Assembly (NCBI RefSeq): GCF_014138605.1
Contig: NZ_JACJHX010000003.1
Coordinates: 1-64,000, forward strand
Source of the DNA: Peribacillus huizhouensis
Lineage (GTDB): Bacteria > Bacillota > Bacilli > Bacillales > DSM-1321
Reading direction: 5' to 3'
Length of the DNA stretch: 64,000 bases
How positions within the stretch are numbered: the stretch's first letter is position 1; the number at the start of each line of letters is the position of its first letter. The translations under genes were made by a program, and so were the position numbers. This document shows, piece by piece, positions 17,188 to 26,863 of the stretch. The notes under the pieces were generated by a model. That model had not been told where the DNA came from. It made no database searches and saw only the letters and a list, made by a program, of their open reading frames with translations.

Positions 17188-17328
17188 ATGGGGAAAAACT
17201 CTGTTGATTTTGGATTAAATAAAGAACGTTTATTCATGTTGATTGGAGTGGCTTTAAGGGAATTGATAGCGGAGATTAAAAAGGTGAATTCGCAGGAACA
17301 ACATCGTTTAAAAGGTAGAAGAAATTAA
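17188..17328 (+). CDS. Possible 46-residue ORF (weak)
   Basis: ATG 17188 to TAA 17326 encodes MGKNSVDFGLNKERLFMLIG, then VALRELIAEIKKVNSQEQHR and a basic tail. It is amphipathic and helical-looking. AAAAAGGA sits only two bases before the ATG, which is poor spacing. No family recognised. Confidence 0.25.
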   Translation: MGKNSVDFGLNKERLFMLIGVALRELIAEIKKVNSQEQHRLKGRRN

Positions 17329-17440
17329 TATTTTCTTTGATAATCTAAAAGATTTAAAATCGCCTTAATGGTTTGTAAAAACTTATTGCAAAGAGGGTAT
17401 TGATTTCTTATGAATTCTCTTAATTTATGGTTATGATTTC

Positions 17441-17662
17441 TTGGCTAAGGCTTTAATAATGGCTAAGGCTAAAAAAATAATTAATATAAAAACACTGCCT
17501 GGAACAGATGAAGAAGTACTGAACTTCTTGAGATTATCCAACTACAAAGATGTTAAAAATCTTTTAAATCACATACAACGAAGTGTAATTGTTAAAGAAG
17601 ATAAGGTTGAATATGATTTGCATCGCAAAATAAAACGAGGCTTATCGACCCGTACTCTATGA
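17441..17662 (+). CDS. Possible small basic protein, unknown (weak)
   Basis: An open frame of up to 73 codons, probably from the ATG at 17459. It is lysine-rich (MAKAKKIINIKTLPGTDEEV) with a helical middle (NFLRLSNYKDVKNLLNHIQR). No clear RBS and no recognised family. It may be the remnant of a mobile-element or DNA-binding gene. Nothing nearby gives context. Confidence 0.25.
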   Translation: MAKALIMAKAKKIINIKTLPGTDEEVLNFLRLSNYKDVKNLLNHIQRSVIVKEDKVEYDLHRKIKRGLSTRTL

Positions 17663-17983
17663 TGAGCAACTTATACTTTCATCATGAATTATCAAAGAAA
17701 ATTAAAAAGATGAACGAAAACGCTAAGAGAAAAGAATGTATGTAAAAATTATTTCAAAAAAGAAAAGTAACAAGGAATTTCAAGTAAGAAATCCCGAAAT
17801 ATTCAAGAAAAAAACAACAATAAAGTTTAACATAGCCTTTAAAAAAGTGTACCTATAAATAAGTTTAGAGACATTTTGATTAATATTTTTTTCAAAAAAC
17901 AGTCTCTTACTAAATCAAGAAGTATAGGCTCGATCAATAAAGCTTTATTTTTAACCTACAATTTGGCAAAGAAATATAAAAAG
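17663..17983. other. AT-rich, no feature seen
   Basis: Very AT-rich sequence with A-runs. I find no ORF, repeat or hairpin that I can support. Confidence 0.4.
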
Positions 17984-18103
17984 TGGGTGTCCCATTAAGG
18001 TCTGGCCTCGCACTCTAAATCAGTATGTAGTGTTTCATACACGTATCTTATACTGAATGTAGTTGCTGGGGGGCTGACCTTTTGCTATTGGGAGACCCTT
18101 ATT
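17984..18103. repeat. Long double-stem element S1 (GTCCCAT type)
   Basis: The outer arms GGGTGTCCCATTAAGGTC and GACCTTTTGCTATTGGGAGA enclose an inner stem around CAGTATGTAG..ATACTG. The layout matches a second copy (S2) at 54872-54990, with outer stem, GGTC(A/T)GNC motif and inner stem. It lies downstream of the LysE gene on its strand, so it may act as a terminator or be a separate repeat family. Confidence 0.5.
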
Positions 18104-18132
18104 GATTCAAGAATTATGAGTTTCAATTCGAG

Positions 18133-18759
18133 TTATCGACTTTGAAAAGCTACTTTTAAACCAAGCCCGAGATAGATCGCTCCGACGATTTTACCGCTAA
18201 AGCGACCGAGCCAAGATATCCGTTTAACCAGTCGTCCAAGTGGACGGATGCTTAAGGCAATCAGTGTCGTATATATCACACCTAAGAATACAAAGATTAG
18301 GCCGAGTGACAAGAATTGGAGAACAGATGTCCCGTGTTCAGGATGAACAAACTGTGGCAAAAATGCTAAAAAGAAGAGCGCTGTTTTTGGGTTAAGAACC
18401 TCTGTTAAAATTGCCTGTCCATACGTACTTAGAGACGAAACCGGAGAAACCTTTGGCAGCTTTGGATCGGTTGGCTTTTCTAATATCGCACGAATGCCGA
18501 GATAAATTAAGTAAGCAGCACCTGCAAACTTTACAATATTAAAAGCGAGTGCAGATGTCATTAAAATGGCAGAAAGTCCAACCGCGGCAAATATAGTGTG
18601 AATCAAATCGCCAGTTGCGAGTCCAATACCTGCAATCACACCAGCCTTACGCCCTCCTTGAACAGTACGAGTGGCTGTTAGAAGTACAGCTGGACCCGGA
18701 ATTAAAAAGAGCCCAATTACGACTGCAATGAACGCGCCTAATGTAGATAATTCAAACAT
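18133..18759 (-). CDS. LysE family amino-acid exporter
   Basis: The product is 208 residues from the ATG at 18759, 8 bases after GGGAGGAAA; the longer frame to 18843 has no RBS. It has six hydrophobic segments with the family motif GLFLIPGPAVLLTATRTVQG near the N-terminus and LTEVLNPKTALFFLAFLPQF in the middle. LysE/RhtB carriers export amino acids such as lysine, threonine or homoserine lactone; the actual substrate is unknown. It is monocistronic. Confidence 0.88.
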   Translation of the reverse strand: MFELSTLGAFIAVVIGLFLIPGPAVLLTATRTVQGGRKAGVIAGIGLATGDLIHTIFAAVGLSAILMTSALAFNIVKFAGAAYLIYLGIRAILEKPTDPKLPKVSPVSSLSTYGQAILTEVLNPKTALFFLAFLPQFVHPEHGTSVLQFLSLGLIFVFLGVIYTTLIALSIRPLGRLVKRISWLGRFSGKIVGAIYLGLGLKVAFQSR

Positions 18760-19500
18760 TGGATTTCCTCCCATTCCTTCAATATCGTCAAGTATAGTGG
18801 AGGATGTATTGTAAATCAACAACTGTTTAACATTTTTAAACAATGTTAGGATAGTATCAATTGTCTAAAAGAGAATAAGTTTAACCGTGCATAGATGCTA
18901 TTTTACCGCAAAATGGTATCCATTTTTTAGAGGGAATGATTGCGCCAATTCGGTAGTATGAATATAAAGAATAGTAAGAGGAAAGTGTTGAAAGGTAAAA
19001 TTCTGATCCATGTATTATTTCTATTTTTTATATTGGGAGCTTGTTCATGATAAGAGAGACTAATCTTTACGGACAAAGTGAAGCTTTAATCAATGGGGGG
19101 ACTTCATCCCCGCTGATTGTACGTCCTGTTCTACTGTCGCTAAGATTCAATGAATACTAAGGACGCCGTGTCCTTTACTCTTTTGTTTGTGAGACCCACA
19201 TTCTGTGGGCGCATAACTAGCCACAGGGTAAGTAGAATCACAGGTTTATAAGGAGTATTGAGGTGAAGAAGAATGGAAACGAACGTGATCATTTGTGCGG
19301 CATTGGCTTGTTGATATGGCTAAACAAATGAGTTAGAAAAACAATCATGCGCTAATGACAATCTGATCTTATATATGCTTGATATGGCTTGGCATTCACC
19401 GTTCATCTGAAGGGTTGACCCATTAAATAGAAGGTGTATATAAACAACAATTCTTGTTATCGAAAGAAATTGGTTAATAAAGAAAAAAGCTAGGGAGGGT
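18760..19500. other. Intergenic region with element R4
   Basis: Apart from the repeat at 19074-19143, the region has a palindromic module ACCCACATTCTGTGGGCGC at 19194-19212. It resembles the CCCACAGGATGTGG module inside copy R7, so this DNA may be the scattered remains of one larger element. No gene is supported. Confidence 0.4.
19074..19143 (-). repeat. Palindromic element copy R4 (right-end module, inverted)
   Basis: On the minus strand it reads AGCGACAGTAGAACAGGACG, then CAATCAGCGGGGATGAAGTC, CCCCATTGATT and AAGCTTCACTTTGT. It is the right-hand part of the family with substitutions. The left end is missing. Confidence 0.55.
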
Positions 19501-19506
19501 TTGTTG

Positions 19507-20532
19507 ATGAGTACTTTAAAAGTAGGTGTTATCGGATGTGGAAGTATATCTTACTATCGTCATTTACCCGAATATCATGCTAATAAGGAGGTTGAAATCG
19601 CTGCTGTTTGTGATATCGATGCAGAACGAGCTGAAAAAGTGGCCACGCAATATGGTGCTAAAGCATTTTCCGATTATAAAGAAGTATTGAATCTAGCCGA
19701 AATTGATGCAGTTAGCGTCTGCTTACCTAACTATTTACATGCACCTATTTCTATTGAAGCGTTGAATGCTGGAAAACATGTGCTTTGTGAGAAGCCGATG
19801 GCGACGTCAAAGGAAGAAGCAGAAGCAATGATTCGAGCTGCAAAAACAAATGGAAAAACGCTGATGATCGCACATAACCAACGATTTGTAGCCTCCCATC
19901 AAACGGCAAAAGAAATCATCGATTCAGGCAAGCTCGGAAAAATTTATAGTTTTAAAACAACATTTGGCCATCCAGGACCAGAGGAATGGAGTGCAGACGG
20001 TGCCGATAGCTGGTTTTTTAATAAAAAACAGGCTTTTATCGGTGCGATGGGCGACCTTGGCGTCCATAAATCAGATTTAATGCGTTATTTACTTGGAGAG
20101 TTTACTGAAGTTGGTGCATTCATTGAAACAAGTGCGAAGAACAATACAGAAGTGGATGACAATGCCATCTGTATTTTACGTACGAAAAGCGGAATTATCG
20201 GCACGCTTACAGCAAGCTGGGCTTATGTAACAGGTGGAGACAATTCTACGATAATCTATGGAGAAAAGGGCAATTTGCGATTAGAAGCCGACCCAGAATA
20301 TTCATTAATTGAAGAATACCAGGATGGCAAAGTGATTCAGCATAAGCTTGATAAAATCCAGACGAATGAAGAGGCCGGCCAGACCAATTCACATGTTATC
20401 GACCATTTTGTAGACTGTATTTTGGAAAATAAAGAGCCACTAATCACTGGTGAAGAAGGATTGAAATCACTAAAAATCATTCTAGCTGCAATTGAGTCAC
20501 AAAAAACGAAAAAAATTATTTCGTTGGACTAA
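19507..20532 (+). CDS. Gfo/Idh/MocA family NAD(P)-dependent dehydrogenase
   Basis: The product is 341 residues from ATG 19507, 8 bases after GGGAGG. It has an N-terminal Rossmann fold (GVIGCGSISYYRH, residues about 6-18), the CEKPMA motif near 95, and a C-terminal alpha/beta domain with GDLGVHKSDLMRYL carrying the likely catalytic Asp/His. The family oxidises or reduces sugars, inositols and their derivatives. No sugar operon is attached, so the substrate is unknown. An upstream insertion-rich region separates it from LysE. Confidence 0.9.
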   Translation: MSTLKVGVIGCGSISYYRHLPEYHANKEVEIAAVCDIDAERAEKVATQYGAKAFSDYKEVLNLAEIDAVSVCLPNYLHAPISIEALNAGKHVLCEKPMATSKEEAEAMIRAAKTNGKTLMIAHNQRFVASHQTAKEIIDSGKLGKIYSFKTTFGHPGPEEWSADGADSWFFNKKQAFIGAMGDLGVHKSDLMRYLLGEFTEVGAFIETSAKNNTEVDDNAICILRTKSGIIGTLTASWAYVTGGDNSTIIYGEKGNLRLEADPEYSLIEEYQDGKVIQHKLDKIQTNEEAGQTNSHVIDHFVDCILENKEPLITGEEGLKSLKIILAAIESQKTKKIISLD

Positions 20533-20775
20533 GAGTGTTTGTGAGATGTGGTGGGCATAATAGTGTGCTTAGTTGAAATGAGGCAAATTGCCCCTCTTTT
20601 TTGCTGTTAAAACAGTTAGTTAGCACAATCTCTGCCGATACGATCGTTTGTCCGGGTAATAAGGAGAAGCTGAGGATCATTGGGCTATGGTTGCCTGTTA
20701 AACAGGGATAAAAATCTTCATTATGGTCATTTTGGAATATAATTTAAGTGCACATAAGTTTAAGGAGGGAAACTA

Positions 20776-21144
20776 ATGTCTTTTAGCTTTACAGGCATTC
20801 ATCATGTTCAATTGGCTGCACCACCAGGTTCTGAGGAAGTAGCAAGGAAGTTTTTTGTGGGAATATTAGGAATGGAAGAAATTGAACAGCCTGAGCCAAT
20901 GAAAAACCGCGGTGGCGTCTGGTTCGGTTTTGGCAATTATCATCTACATATCGGCATTGAAAAGCCGTTCTCGCCTGCCAAAAAAGCACATCCAGCCTTC
21001 GAGGTTAAAAATTTAGAAGCTCTTAAAACCCATTTAATGAAAAATGATGTGCCGTTTAATGTGGATTATGATTACCCAGGAGTAAATAGAATTTATATCG
21101 AAGACCCTTGGGGGAATCGGGTTGAAATCTTAGAGGTGATGTAA
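20776..21144 (+). CDS. VOC (glyoxalase/bleomycin-resistance) superfamily protein
   Basis: The product is 122 residues, a single pair of beta-alpha-beta-beta-beta modules. Putative metal ligands are His in GIHHVQLAAP (N-terminus), His in YHLHIG and Glu in NRVEILEV (C-terminus). Such proteins are glyoxalases, dioxygenases or fosfomycin/bleomycin-resistance enzymes; the function here is not assigned. The RBS AAGGAGGG lies upstream. A strong hairpin follows. Confidence 0.85.
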   Translation: MSFSFTGIHHVQLAAPPGSEEVARKFFVGILGMEEIEQPEPMKNRGGVWFGFGNYHLHIGIEKPFSPAKKAHPAFEVKNLEALKTHLMKNDVPFNVDYDYPGVNRIYIEDPWGNRVEILEVM

Positions 21145-21196
21145 TATTGGACGACATTCTTTGTTTTGCCACTTCGAAGTGTTTGTTGCTACATTA

Positions 21197-21246
21197 AAAA
21201 GAAGAGCTAGACCACAACTTTTGATAATAGAAGATGTGGTCTGGCT
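21197..21246. terminator. Hairpin after the VOC gene
   Basis: AAGAGCTAGACCACAACTTT and AGATGTGGTCTGGCTCTT form long arms around a short loop. The two inverted halves make it a good two-way terminator between the convergent VOC and pckA genes. Confidence 0.7.
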
Positions 21247-21469
21247 CTTGGCTTCGCACTTTTTATAACTACATTGCCAGAGTCTAAGCATACCGTAAAA
21301 AAATTTTCTGAACCAATCGCCATTTTTTATCTAGAGGACGAAAGATTTATATAATCGGTTACTTGTATAAATGAAGTTGCGTTACAAATCATGCAATTCA
21401 TTGATGTTCCCTCACATGTCATAATTCATCATTTTATCACGTTGTTCAGAAAGTAGTGCTTTATTAAAG

Positions 21470-23056
21470 TCAAATAATCGGCCCGCCAAGTTTCTCGATA
21501 TTAGCAGAAACCTTAGAGAATTTTTTGAAATTGACTTTGAATTTCTCAGCAAGCTCGGTCGCTGTTTTTGTGTAAGCTGCTTGGTTCGACCAAGTTTTAA
21601 TGGGTTGAAGAACTTCGTCTGGAACTCCTGGTACATGTAGTGGAATTTCTAGACCAAAGATATCATCTTTGATGGTTTCGATATGATTCAATTCGCCCTC
21701 AAGTGCTGCTTGAATCATCGCCCGTGTGTACGCGAGCTTCATCCGGCTACCTGTTCCATATTCTCCGCCTGTCCATCCTGTGTTTACAAGGAAGACCCTA
21801 GAGTTGTTCTCATCGATTTTTTTGCCGAGCATTTCTGCATAGCGTGTCGCTGGTAATGGTAGAAATGGTGATCCGAAACATGTTGAGAATGTTGCTTCAG
21901 GTGTTGTAACACCTCGTTCTGTTCCAGCCAATTTACTCGTGTAACCACTTAAGAAATGATACATAGCTTGTTCTTTTGAAAGCTTCGAGATTGGTGGCAG
22001 CACACCAGAGGCATCTGCTGTTAAGAAAATGATGGCATTCGGATGACCCGCTACACTCGGATGAACAATATTGCCGATTGCTTGTAGTTGGTATGCAGCG
22101 CGTGTATTTTCCGTTAATGTCCGATCATCATAATCCGCTATACGTGTGTCTGGATTCACGACCACATTTTCCAAAACAGCACCAAAGCGAATGGCATCAA
22201 AAATTTGTGGTTCTTTTTCACGTGATAGGTTGATTGTTTTGGCATAGCAGCCACCCTCGATGTTGAAAACACCATTAGAAGACCAGCCATGCTCATCATC
22301 GCCAATTAATTTTCGACTTGGATCAGCGGATAAAGTGGTTTTACCTGTTCCAGACAAACCAAAGAACAGAGCAACATCCCCTTCTCTACCGACGTTTGCT
22401 GAACAGTGCATCGGAAGAATTCCTGCTTCGGGGAGCAAGTAATTCATAATGGAAAAAACAGATTTTTTCATTTCTCCGGCATATTCAGTCCCACCGATTA
22501 GTACGGTACGTCGTTCAAATGAAATAATGATGAATGTTTCTGATCTTGTTCCGTCAACGATAGGATCCGCTTTGAAGCCAGGAGCAGAAATGACCGTAAA
22601 TTCTGCTTGATGACCGAGTAACTCCTCATTATTCGGACGCACAAACAATTGATGGGCAAACAAGTTGTGCCAAGCATACTCATTGATGACCTGAATAGGA
22701 AGGCGGTGCTGAGCATCTGCGCCAGCGAATCCTTTGAATACAAAAATCTCATCTTTTTGTTTTAAATAGTTCATTACTTTATTGTAAAGGTTTGCAAAAG
22801 CATCTTCAGAAATAGGTTGATTCACCGGACCCCAGTCTATTTTGTCATTGAATGCTAATTCTTCCACTATATACTTATCTTTAGGAGACCGTCCTGTATA
22901 TTTTCCGGTTTCTGCGCTAACTGCACCAGTTGATGTAAGAATGCCTTCATTTCGTTTAAGAACCTTCTCAACTAATTGAGGTACAGAAAGCTGTACGTTT
23001 ACATTTGATCCGGCTAATAATTGATGTAACTCATTTGAAATGCCCACTGTATTCAT
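21470..23056 (-). CDS. pckA: Phosphoenolpyruvate carboxykinase (ATP)
   Basis: The product is 528 residues, full length. It includes the kinase P-loop [14 protein letters not shown] at about 245, the metal-binding GDDEHGWS, and [12 protein letters not shown] near residue 320. It converts oxaloacetate and ATP to phosphoenolpyruvate, CO2 and ADP, the first committed step of gluconeogenesis. The ATG at 23056 follows AAGGAAGGTATCTCAT. The neighbouring divergent metK matches the B. subtilis order. In that species CcpN represses pckA under glycolytic conditions; no site was identified here. Confidence 0.95.
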   Translation of the reverse strand: MNTVGISNELHQLLAGSNVNVQLSVPQLVEKVLKRNEGILTSTGAVSAETGKYTGRSPKDKYIVEELAFNDKIDWGPVNQPISEDAFANLYNKVMNYLKQKDEIFVFKGFAGADAQHRLPIQVINEYAWHNLFAHQLFVRPNNEELLGHQAEFTVISAPGFKADPIVDGTRSETFIIISFERRTVLIGGTEYAGEMKKSVFSIMNYLLPEAGILPMHCSANVGREGDVALFFGLSGTGKTTLSADPSRKLIGDDEHGWSSNGVFNIEGGCYAKTINLSREKEPQIFDAIRFGAVLENVVVNPDTRIADYDDRTLTENTRAAYQLQAIGNIVHPSVAGHPNAIIFLTADASGVLPPISKLSKEQAMYHFLSGYTSKLAGTERGVTTPEATFSTCFGSPFLPLPATRYAEMLGKKIDENNSRVFLVNTGWTGGEYGTGSRMKLAYTRAMIQAALEGELNHIETIKDDIFGLEIPLHVPGVPDEVLQPIKTWSNQAAYTKTATELAEKFKVNFKKFSKVSANIEKLGGPII

Positions 23057-23224
23057 ATATGAGATACCTTCCTTTACTGTTATTTATAGAAGTAGTATAA
23101 CACATTAGGTTTAATAGTCTATACTAATTGTAGTGTTAAACTCATTTTTTTCAGAAATAGGTAATTTACCCCGTATTATGGGCTGTAGCTCCTAACTTAA
23201 GGCTAAAAGGAATTGAAAAAGCGT

Positions 23225-23305
23225 ATCGCATGTATTTGCGACACTAGACGGGACTAATATTCAGTGGGAATGAAGTAAAACTCCACTGATTGAAATAAAG
23301 GACCC
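23225..23305 (+). repeat. Palindromic element copy R5 (partial)
   Basis: Contains GACGGGACTAATATTCAGTG, GGAATGAAGTAAAACTCC and ACTGATTGAAATAAAGG, the right-hand module with an imperfect hairpin and a decayed end. It lies between pckA and the metK promoter. Confidence 0.55.
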
Positions 23306-23346
23306 ATGGTCTCTCTTAATGGTTCCTAAGATTAAGGAAAAAATTC

Positions 23347-23376
23347 TTGACACTTTTCCGTGTATTACGTTATTAT
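23347..23376 (+). promoter_or_regulatory. Sigma-A promoter of metK
   Basis: TTGACA (23347-23352), an 18-base spacer, and TATTAT (23371-23376), placed about 16 bases before the riboswitch begins. Confidence 0.75.
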
Positions 23377-23392
23377 TTTAAATTGTACGGAT

Positions 23393-23557
23393 TCTCTTAT
23401 CCCGAGTTGGTGGAGGGACAGGCCCTAAGAAACCCAGCAACCTGCCGAAGTGTAGAAAGTTTGAGAAAGATTTATTGCAAGTAAGCAATTTTTCTTTTAA
23501 TAATTTTGGCGTTGGTGCTAACCTGAGCAAGGTAAAAGACCCTTGAACGATAAGAGT
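23393..23557 (+). ncRNA. SAM-I (S-box) riboswitch of metK
   Basis: The P1 arms CTCTTATC (23394-23401) and GATAAGAG (23549-23556) enclose GGTGGAGGGACAGGCCCTAA, then GAAACCCAGCAACCTGCC, the conserved S-box core. The P3 arm is unusually long because of an AT-rich insertion (about 23460-23505). A terminator follows at 23578, so SAM binding should stop transcription before metK. Confidence 0.95.
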
Positions 23558-23577
23558 GAAAGGATAGATTCAGTTAA

Positions 23578-23612
23578 TAAACCTTTCCTCAATGACAGGG
23601 AAGGTTTTTATG
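23578..23612 (+). terminator. Riboswitch-controlled terminator of metK
   Basis: AAACCTTTCC and GGGAAGGTTT arms with TTTATGTTTTT behind. It is the expression platform of the S-box. Confidence 0.88.
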
Positions 23613-23773
23613 TTTTTCGGGAACACTGATGAACAATGCTGAGAAGTTCTGCATCTATTATAGAAACCAATAAGGGAACGAGCTCCGTCAAAAAAAGGTG
23701 GATGAAATGGATGGGGTAAAATCCTCCGTTTGCGTACCTAACACATATTTTCAATATTTAAGGAGGAATTAAG

Positions 23774-24970
23774 ATGTCAACAAAACGTCGTCTTTTTACT
23801 TCTGAGTCTGTTACAGAAGGCCATCCGGATAAGATTTGTGATCAGATTTCAGATTCAATTTTAGATGCTATTCTTGAAAAGGATGCTAATGCGCGTGTTG
23901 CATGTGAAACTTCAGTAACTACTGGTCTTGTATTAGTAGCTGGTGAAATTACAACATCTGCATATGTAGATATCCCGAAAATCGTTCGTGAAACAATTGC
24001 AGGAATTGGCTATACTCGTGCAAAATTTGGTTTCGATGCTGAGACATGTGCTGTTTTAAGTTCAATTGATGAGCAATCAGCAGATATCGCTTTAGGTGTT
24101 GACCAAGCGCTTGAAGCACGTGAAGGTACAATGAGCGATGCTGAAATCGAAGCAATCGGTGCAGGGGACCAAGGTTTAATGTTCGGATTTGCTTGTAATG
24201 AAACAGAAGAGCTTATGCCACTTCCGATTTCATTGGCACACAAACTTTCTCACCGTTTGACTGCTGTTCGTAAAGATGGCACGCTAGCTTACTTACGTCC
24301 AGATGGAAAAACACAAGTAACGATCGAATATGATGAGAACAATCAACCGGTTCGTGTTGATACAATCGTTATTTCAACACAACATGATGAAGAAACAACA
24401 TTAGAACAAATTCAAGCAGACTTAAAAGAACATGTAATCAAAGCAGTCGTTCCTGCTGAATTAATCGATGCTGATACGAAGTACTTCATTAACCCAACGG
24501 GTCGCTTTGTTATCGGTGGACCACAAGGTGATGCTGGTCTTACAGGACGTAAAATTATCGTTGACACATACGGCGGATATGCACGTCACGGCGGTGGCGC
24601 ATTCTCTGGTAAGGATGCAACGAAAGTTGACCGCTCTGCAGCCTATGCTGCTCGTTATGTTGCGAAAAACATCGTAGCTGCAGGACTTGCTGATAAAGCA
24701 GAAGTGCAATTGGCGTATGCAATTGGTGTAGCGCAACCAGTGTCAATCGCAATTGATACATTTGGAACTGGAAAAGTGAGCGAAGAGGTATTAGTTGACT
24801 TGGTGCGTGCTAACTTCGACCTACGTCCAGCTGGTATTATCAATATGCTTGACTTACGTCGCCCAATTTACAAACAAACAGCGGCTTATGGACATTTCGG
24901 CCGTACGGACATTGATCTTCCTTGGGAACGCACAGACAAAGCAGCAACATTGAAAGAACAAGCTCAATAA
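23774..24970 (+). CDS. metK: S-adenosylmethionine synthetase
   Basis: The product is 398 residues, full length. Motifs are [16 protein letters not shown] at the N-terminus, the methionine/ATP-binding [10 protein letters not shown] at about 130, and the phosphate-binding GGGAFSGKD at about 275. It makes SAM from ATP and methionine. The RBS AAGGAGG is 7 bases before ATG 23774. Expression is controlled by the upstream SAM riboswitch. A hairpin terminator follows directly. Confidence 0.97.
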   Translation: MSTKRRLFTSESVTEGHPDKICDQISDSILDAILEKDANARVACETSVTTGLVLVAGEITTSAYVDIPKIVRETIAGIGYTRAKFGFDAETCAVLSSIDEQSADIALGVDQALEAREGTMSDAEIEAIGAGDQGLMFGFACNETEELMPLPISLAHKLSHRLTAVRKDGTLAYLRPDGKTQVTIEYDENNQPVRVDTIVISTQHDEETTLEQIQADLKEHVIKAVVPAELIDADTKYFINPTGRFVIGGPQGDAGLTGRKIIVDTYGGYARHGGGAFSGKDATKVDRSAAYAARYVAKNIVAAGLADKAEVQLAYAIGVAQPVSIAIDTFGTGKVSEEVLVDLVRANFDLRPAGIINMLDLRRPIYKQTAAYGHFGRTDIDLPWERTDKAATLKEQAQ

Positions 24971-24979
24971 TATCCAAAA

Positions 24980-25013
24980 AAAGAGGAATCCACATTGTGG
25001 GTTTCTTTTTTTT
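24980..25013 (+). terminator. Terminator of metK
   Basis: AAGAGGAATCCAC and GTGGGTTTCTTTTTTTT arms around ATT, with a long T-run. It lies 10 bases after the stop codon. Confidence 0.9.
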
Positions 25014-25135
25014 GGATAATTTACTAAGAAATACTGGGAGGTATGAGTTATTATAGAAGAGACTAGGAGAGCGTGTAAATGCGTTAAGCGATTTTCTAAT
25101 TGTGAGGAGCGAGTCAATTTAAGAATAAATATGTG

Positions 25136-25224
25136 TAAAAGGGTGAAGGTCAGATCTCACATCTAAAAGCACTTGAACATAATATGCGATGAATAGAATA
25201 TGAGGTCAGACGCACCCTTTTAAT
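25136..25224. repeat. Long hairpin before ytoA
   Basis: The outer arms TAAAAGGGTG and CACCCTTTTA lie about 70 bases apart. They enclose GGTCAGATCTCA and TGAGGTCAGAC, which pair imperfectly. It lies at the 3' end of ytoA and can terminate it. It also resembles the other GGTCAGAC-containing stem-loops of the window. Confidence 0.5.
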
Positions 25225-25228
25225 AAGA

Positions 25229-25753
25229 TCAATCTAGAATTCGTTTCTCATTCTTGTAGTACTGCCCTTTTTCTGCGTATTCGCGGACGATGCGTTTCAT
25301 GTCTTCCCGATCTGCATCGTTCAGTTCCCGCACGACTTTAGCGGGGCGCCCGAAAGCGAGTGTATGGGGTGGAATAACTTTCCCTTGTGGCACGAGGCTT
25401 CCAGCACCGATAAATGCTCCCTCGCCGATTTCTGCTTCGTCCAGAATGATTGACCCCATCCCGATAAGTGCTCCTTTGCGTAGTTTGCAACTATGTAGGG
25501 TGACTTGATGACCAACTGTCACTTCATCTTCAATAATGAGCGGGTTGTTTGGGCTTTGATGAAGAACGCTGTTATCTTGAATGTTCACTTTGTTACCAAT
25601 AATGGTTGGCGCTACATCGCCGCGAATAACAGAATTGAACCAGATTGTTGTTTCCTCGCCAATCATGACATCGCCCGTTACGACAGCGTTATCAGCGAGA
25701 TAGGCACTCGGTGCAATTTCTGGTTTTTTTCCTTTATAGGCGTAAAGAATCAT
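25229..25753 (-). CDS. ytoA: Gamma-carbonic-anhydrase-like hexapeptide-repeat protein (YtoA)
   Basis: The product is 174 residues, mainly left-handed beta-helix hexapeptide repeats (VVTGDVMIGEETTIWFNSVI onward). Zinc-ligand histidines lie in VLHQSP and VGHQVTLHS, as in the gamma-CA/PaaY/YrdA family. Catalytic activity in this branch is uncertain. The place next to ytpA, divergent, matches B. subtilis ytoA-ytpA. The RBS AAGGATATGATGG precedes the start at 25753. Confidence 0.9.
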   Translation of the reverse strand: MILYAYKGKKPEIAPSAYLADNAVVTGDVMIGEETTIWFNSVIRGDVAPTIIGNKVNIQDNSVLHQSPNNPLIIEDEVTVGHQVTLHSCKLRKGALIGMGSIILDEAEIGEGAFIGAGSLVPQGKVIPPHTLAFGRPAKVVRELNDADREDMKRIVREYAEKGQYYKNEKRILD

Positions 25754-25979
25754 TAATCCATCATATCCTTTCCGTTTCGTTATTTTTACTATACAATAGT
25801 TCGAGGTATTTCGTTATAATAGATTCAATCTTTATGCGATAATTAGACTGAAGTCTTAATCCGTGTACGAACAATTTTTGTAAATAGTATTATAGCCTGA
25901 TAATCCGGGATAAAATAAAGAATAGCAAAGTGTAAATAAAGATTTAGCATCTTGAGGAATAGTAGGAGGAGATTTTCAT

Positions 25980-26783
25980 ATGTGGAAATGGGAGGCAGAC
26001 GTTACCCCAAAAGGAGTCATCGTCATCGTTCATGGTGCTATGGAGCATCACGGACGCTATAAATGGCTATCACAAATGTGGCGGTCCGCCGGTTACCATG
26101 TGATTATGGGAGATCTTCCAGGGCAGGGTATGACAACTCGTGCATATAGAGGACATATTCAATCCTTTGATCAATATTTACTTGAAGTAAAAAAATGGAT
26201 CGAGGAAGCATATCAATATTCCCTTCCGGTTTTTTTACTTGGTCACAGTATGGGTGGTTTAATTGCAATTAGACTACTCCAGCAAGAAGAGTTGGATTTA
26301 GCAGGGGTTATTCTTTCATCCCCTTGTTTAGGGTTAGTGAAACACCCATCTAAGCTAATGACTGCGATTTCGTTAGGATTGAATGTGACGTATCCGACGT
26401 TCAGAGTGGACTCAGGTTTAACCCCTGAGCTTGTCACAAGAAATAAAGAAGTAAGGGAGTCGGATTTAAACGATTCTTTATACGTAACGAAGGTTTCGGT
26501 TAGGTGGTATCGTGAGCTTACGAAAAACATGAAAGAAGCGTTTGAAGATATCCCTGAATTTCAGGATATTCCCTTGTTGTTGATGCAGGGAGGCGATGAC
26601 CTCGTTGTCGATAAACGCCCAGTTCGCGAATGGTTTAATTATAATCTTTGTAGTGAAAAACAATACAAAGAATGGCCGCATTTATATCATGAAATATTTA
26701 ATGAGCCGGAACGCGATGATGTATTTCAATATGCGCTAGGTTTTGTGGAAACGAGATTAAAGACGCTCGGGTATGTCCTCTGA
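25980..26783 (+). CDS. ytpA: Alpha/beta hydrolase, lysophospholipase (YtpA)
   Basis: The product is 267 residues with the serine-hydrolase elbow GHSMGG near residue 91, an acid loop QGGDDLVVD near 205 and a catalytic His in LYHEIFNE. It is homologous to B. subtilis YtpA (monoglyceride lipase/lysophospholipase type), reported there to make the antibiotic bacilysocin. That activity is inferred from homology, not shown. ATG 25980 has GGAGGAG upstream. ytpB, its usual neighbour, is absent here. Confidence 0.88.
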   Translation: MWKWEADVTPKGVIVIVHGAMEHHGRYKWLSQMWRSAGYHVIMGDLPGQGMTTRAYRGHIQSFDQYLLEVKKWIEEAYQYSLPVFLLGHSMGGLIAIRLLQQEELDLAGVILSSPCLGLVKHPSKLMTAISLGLNVTYPTFRVDSGLTPELVTRNKEVRESDLNDSLYVTKVSVRWYRELTKNMKEAFEDIPEFQDIPLLLMQGGDDLVVDKRPVREWFNYNLCSEKQYKEWPHLYHEIFNEPERDDVFQYALGFVETRLKTLGYVL

Positions 26784-26863
26784 CGAAAGGATCACCCTCT
26801 TTTTTTGGCAACCATAATGAAATGTAAAAATAAAAGAATAATAAGAGTCAGGAGTAGCAGCAC

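Noticed and set aside
19260-19345. Short frame starting METNVIICAALAC or VKKNGNERDH after GAGGTG
   Set aside because: Stops after 13-22 codons in both frames. Probably a remnant; not enough to name.
25035-25065. GGGAGGT followed by ATG and MSYYRRD-stop
   Set aside because: Only seven codons, no recognisable protein. Chance or a tiny relic.
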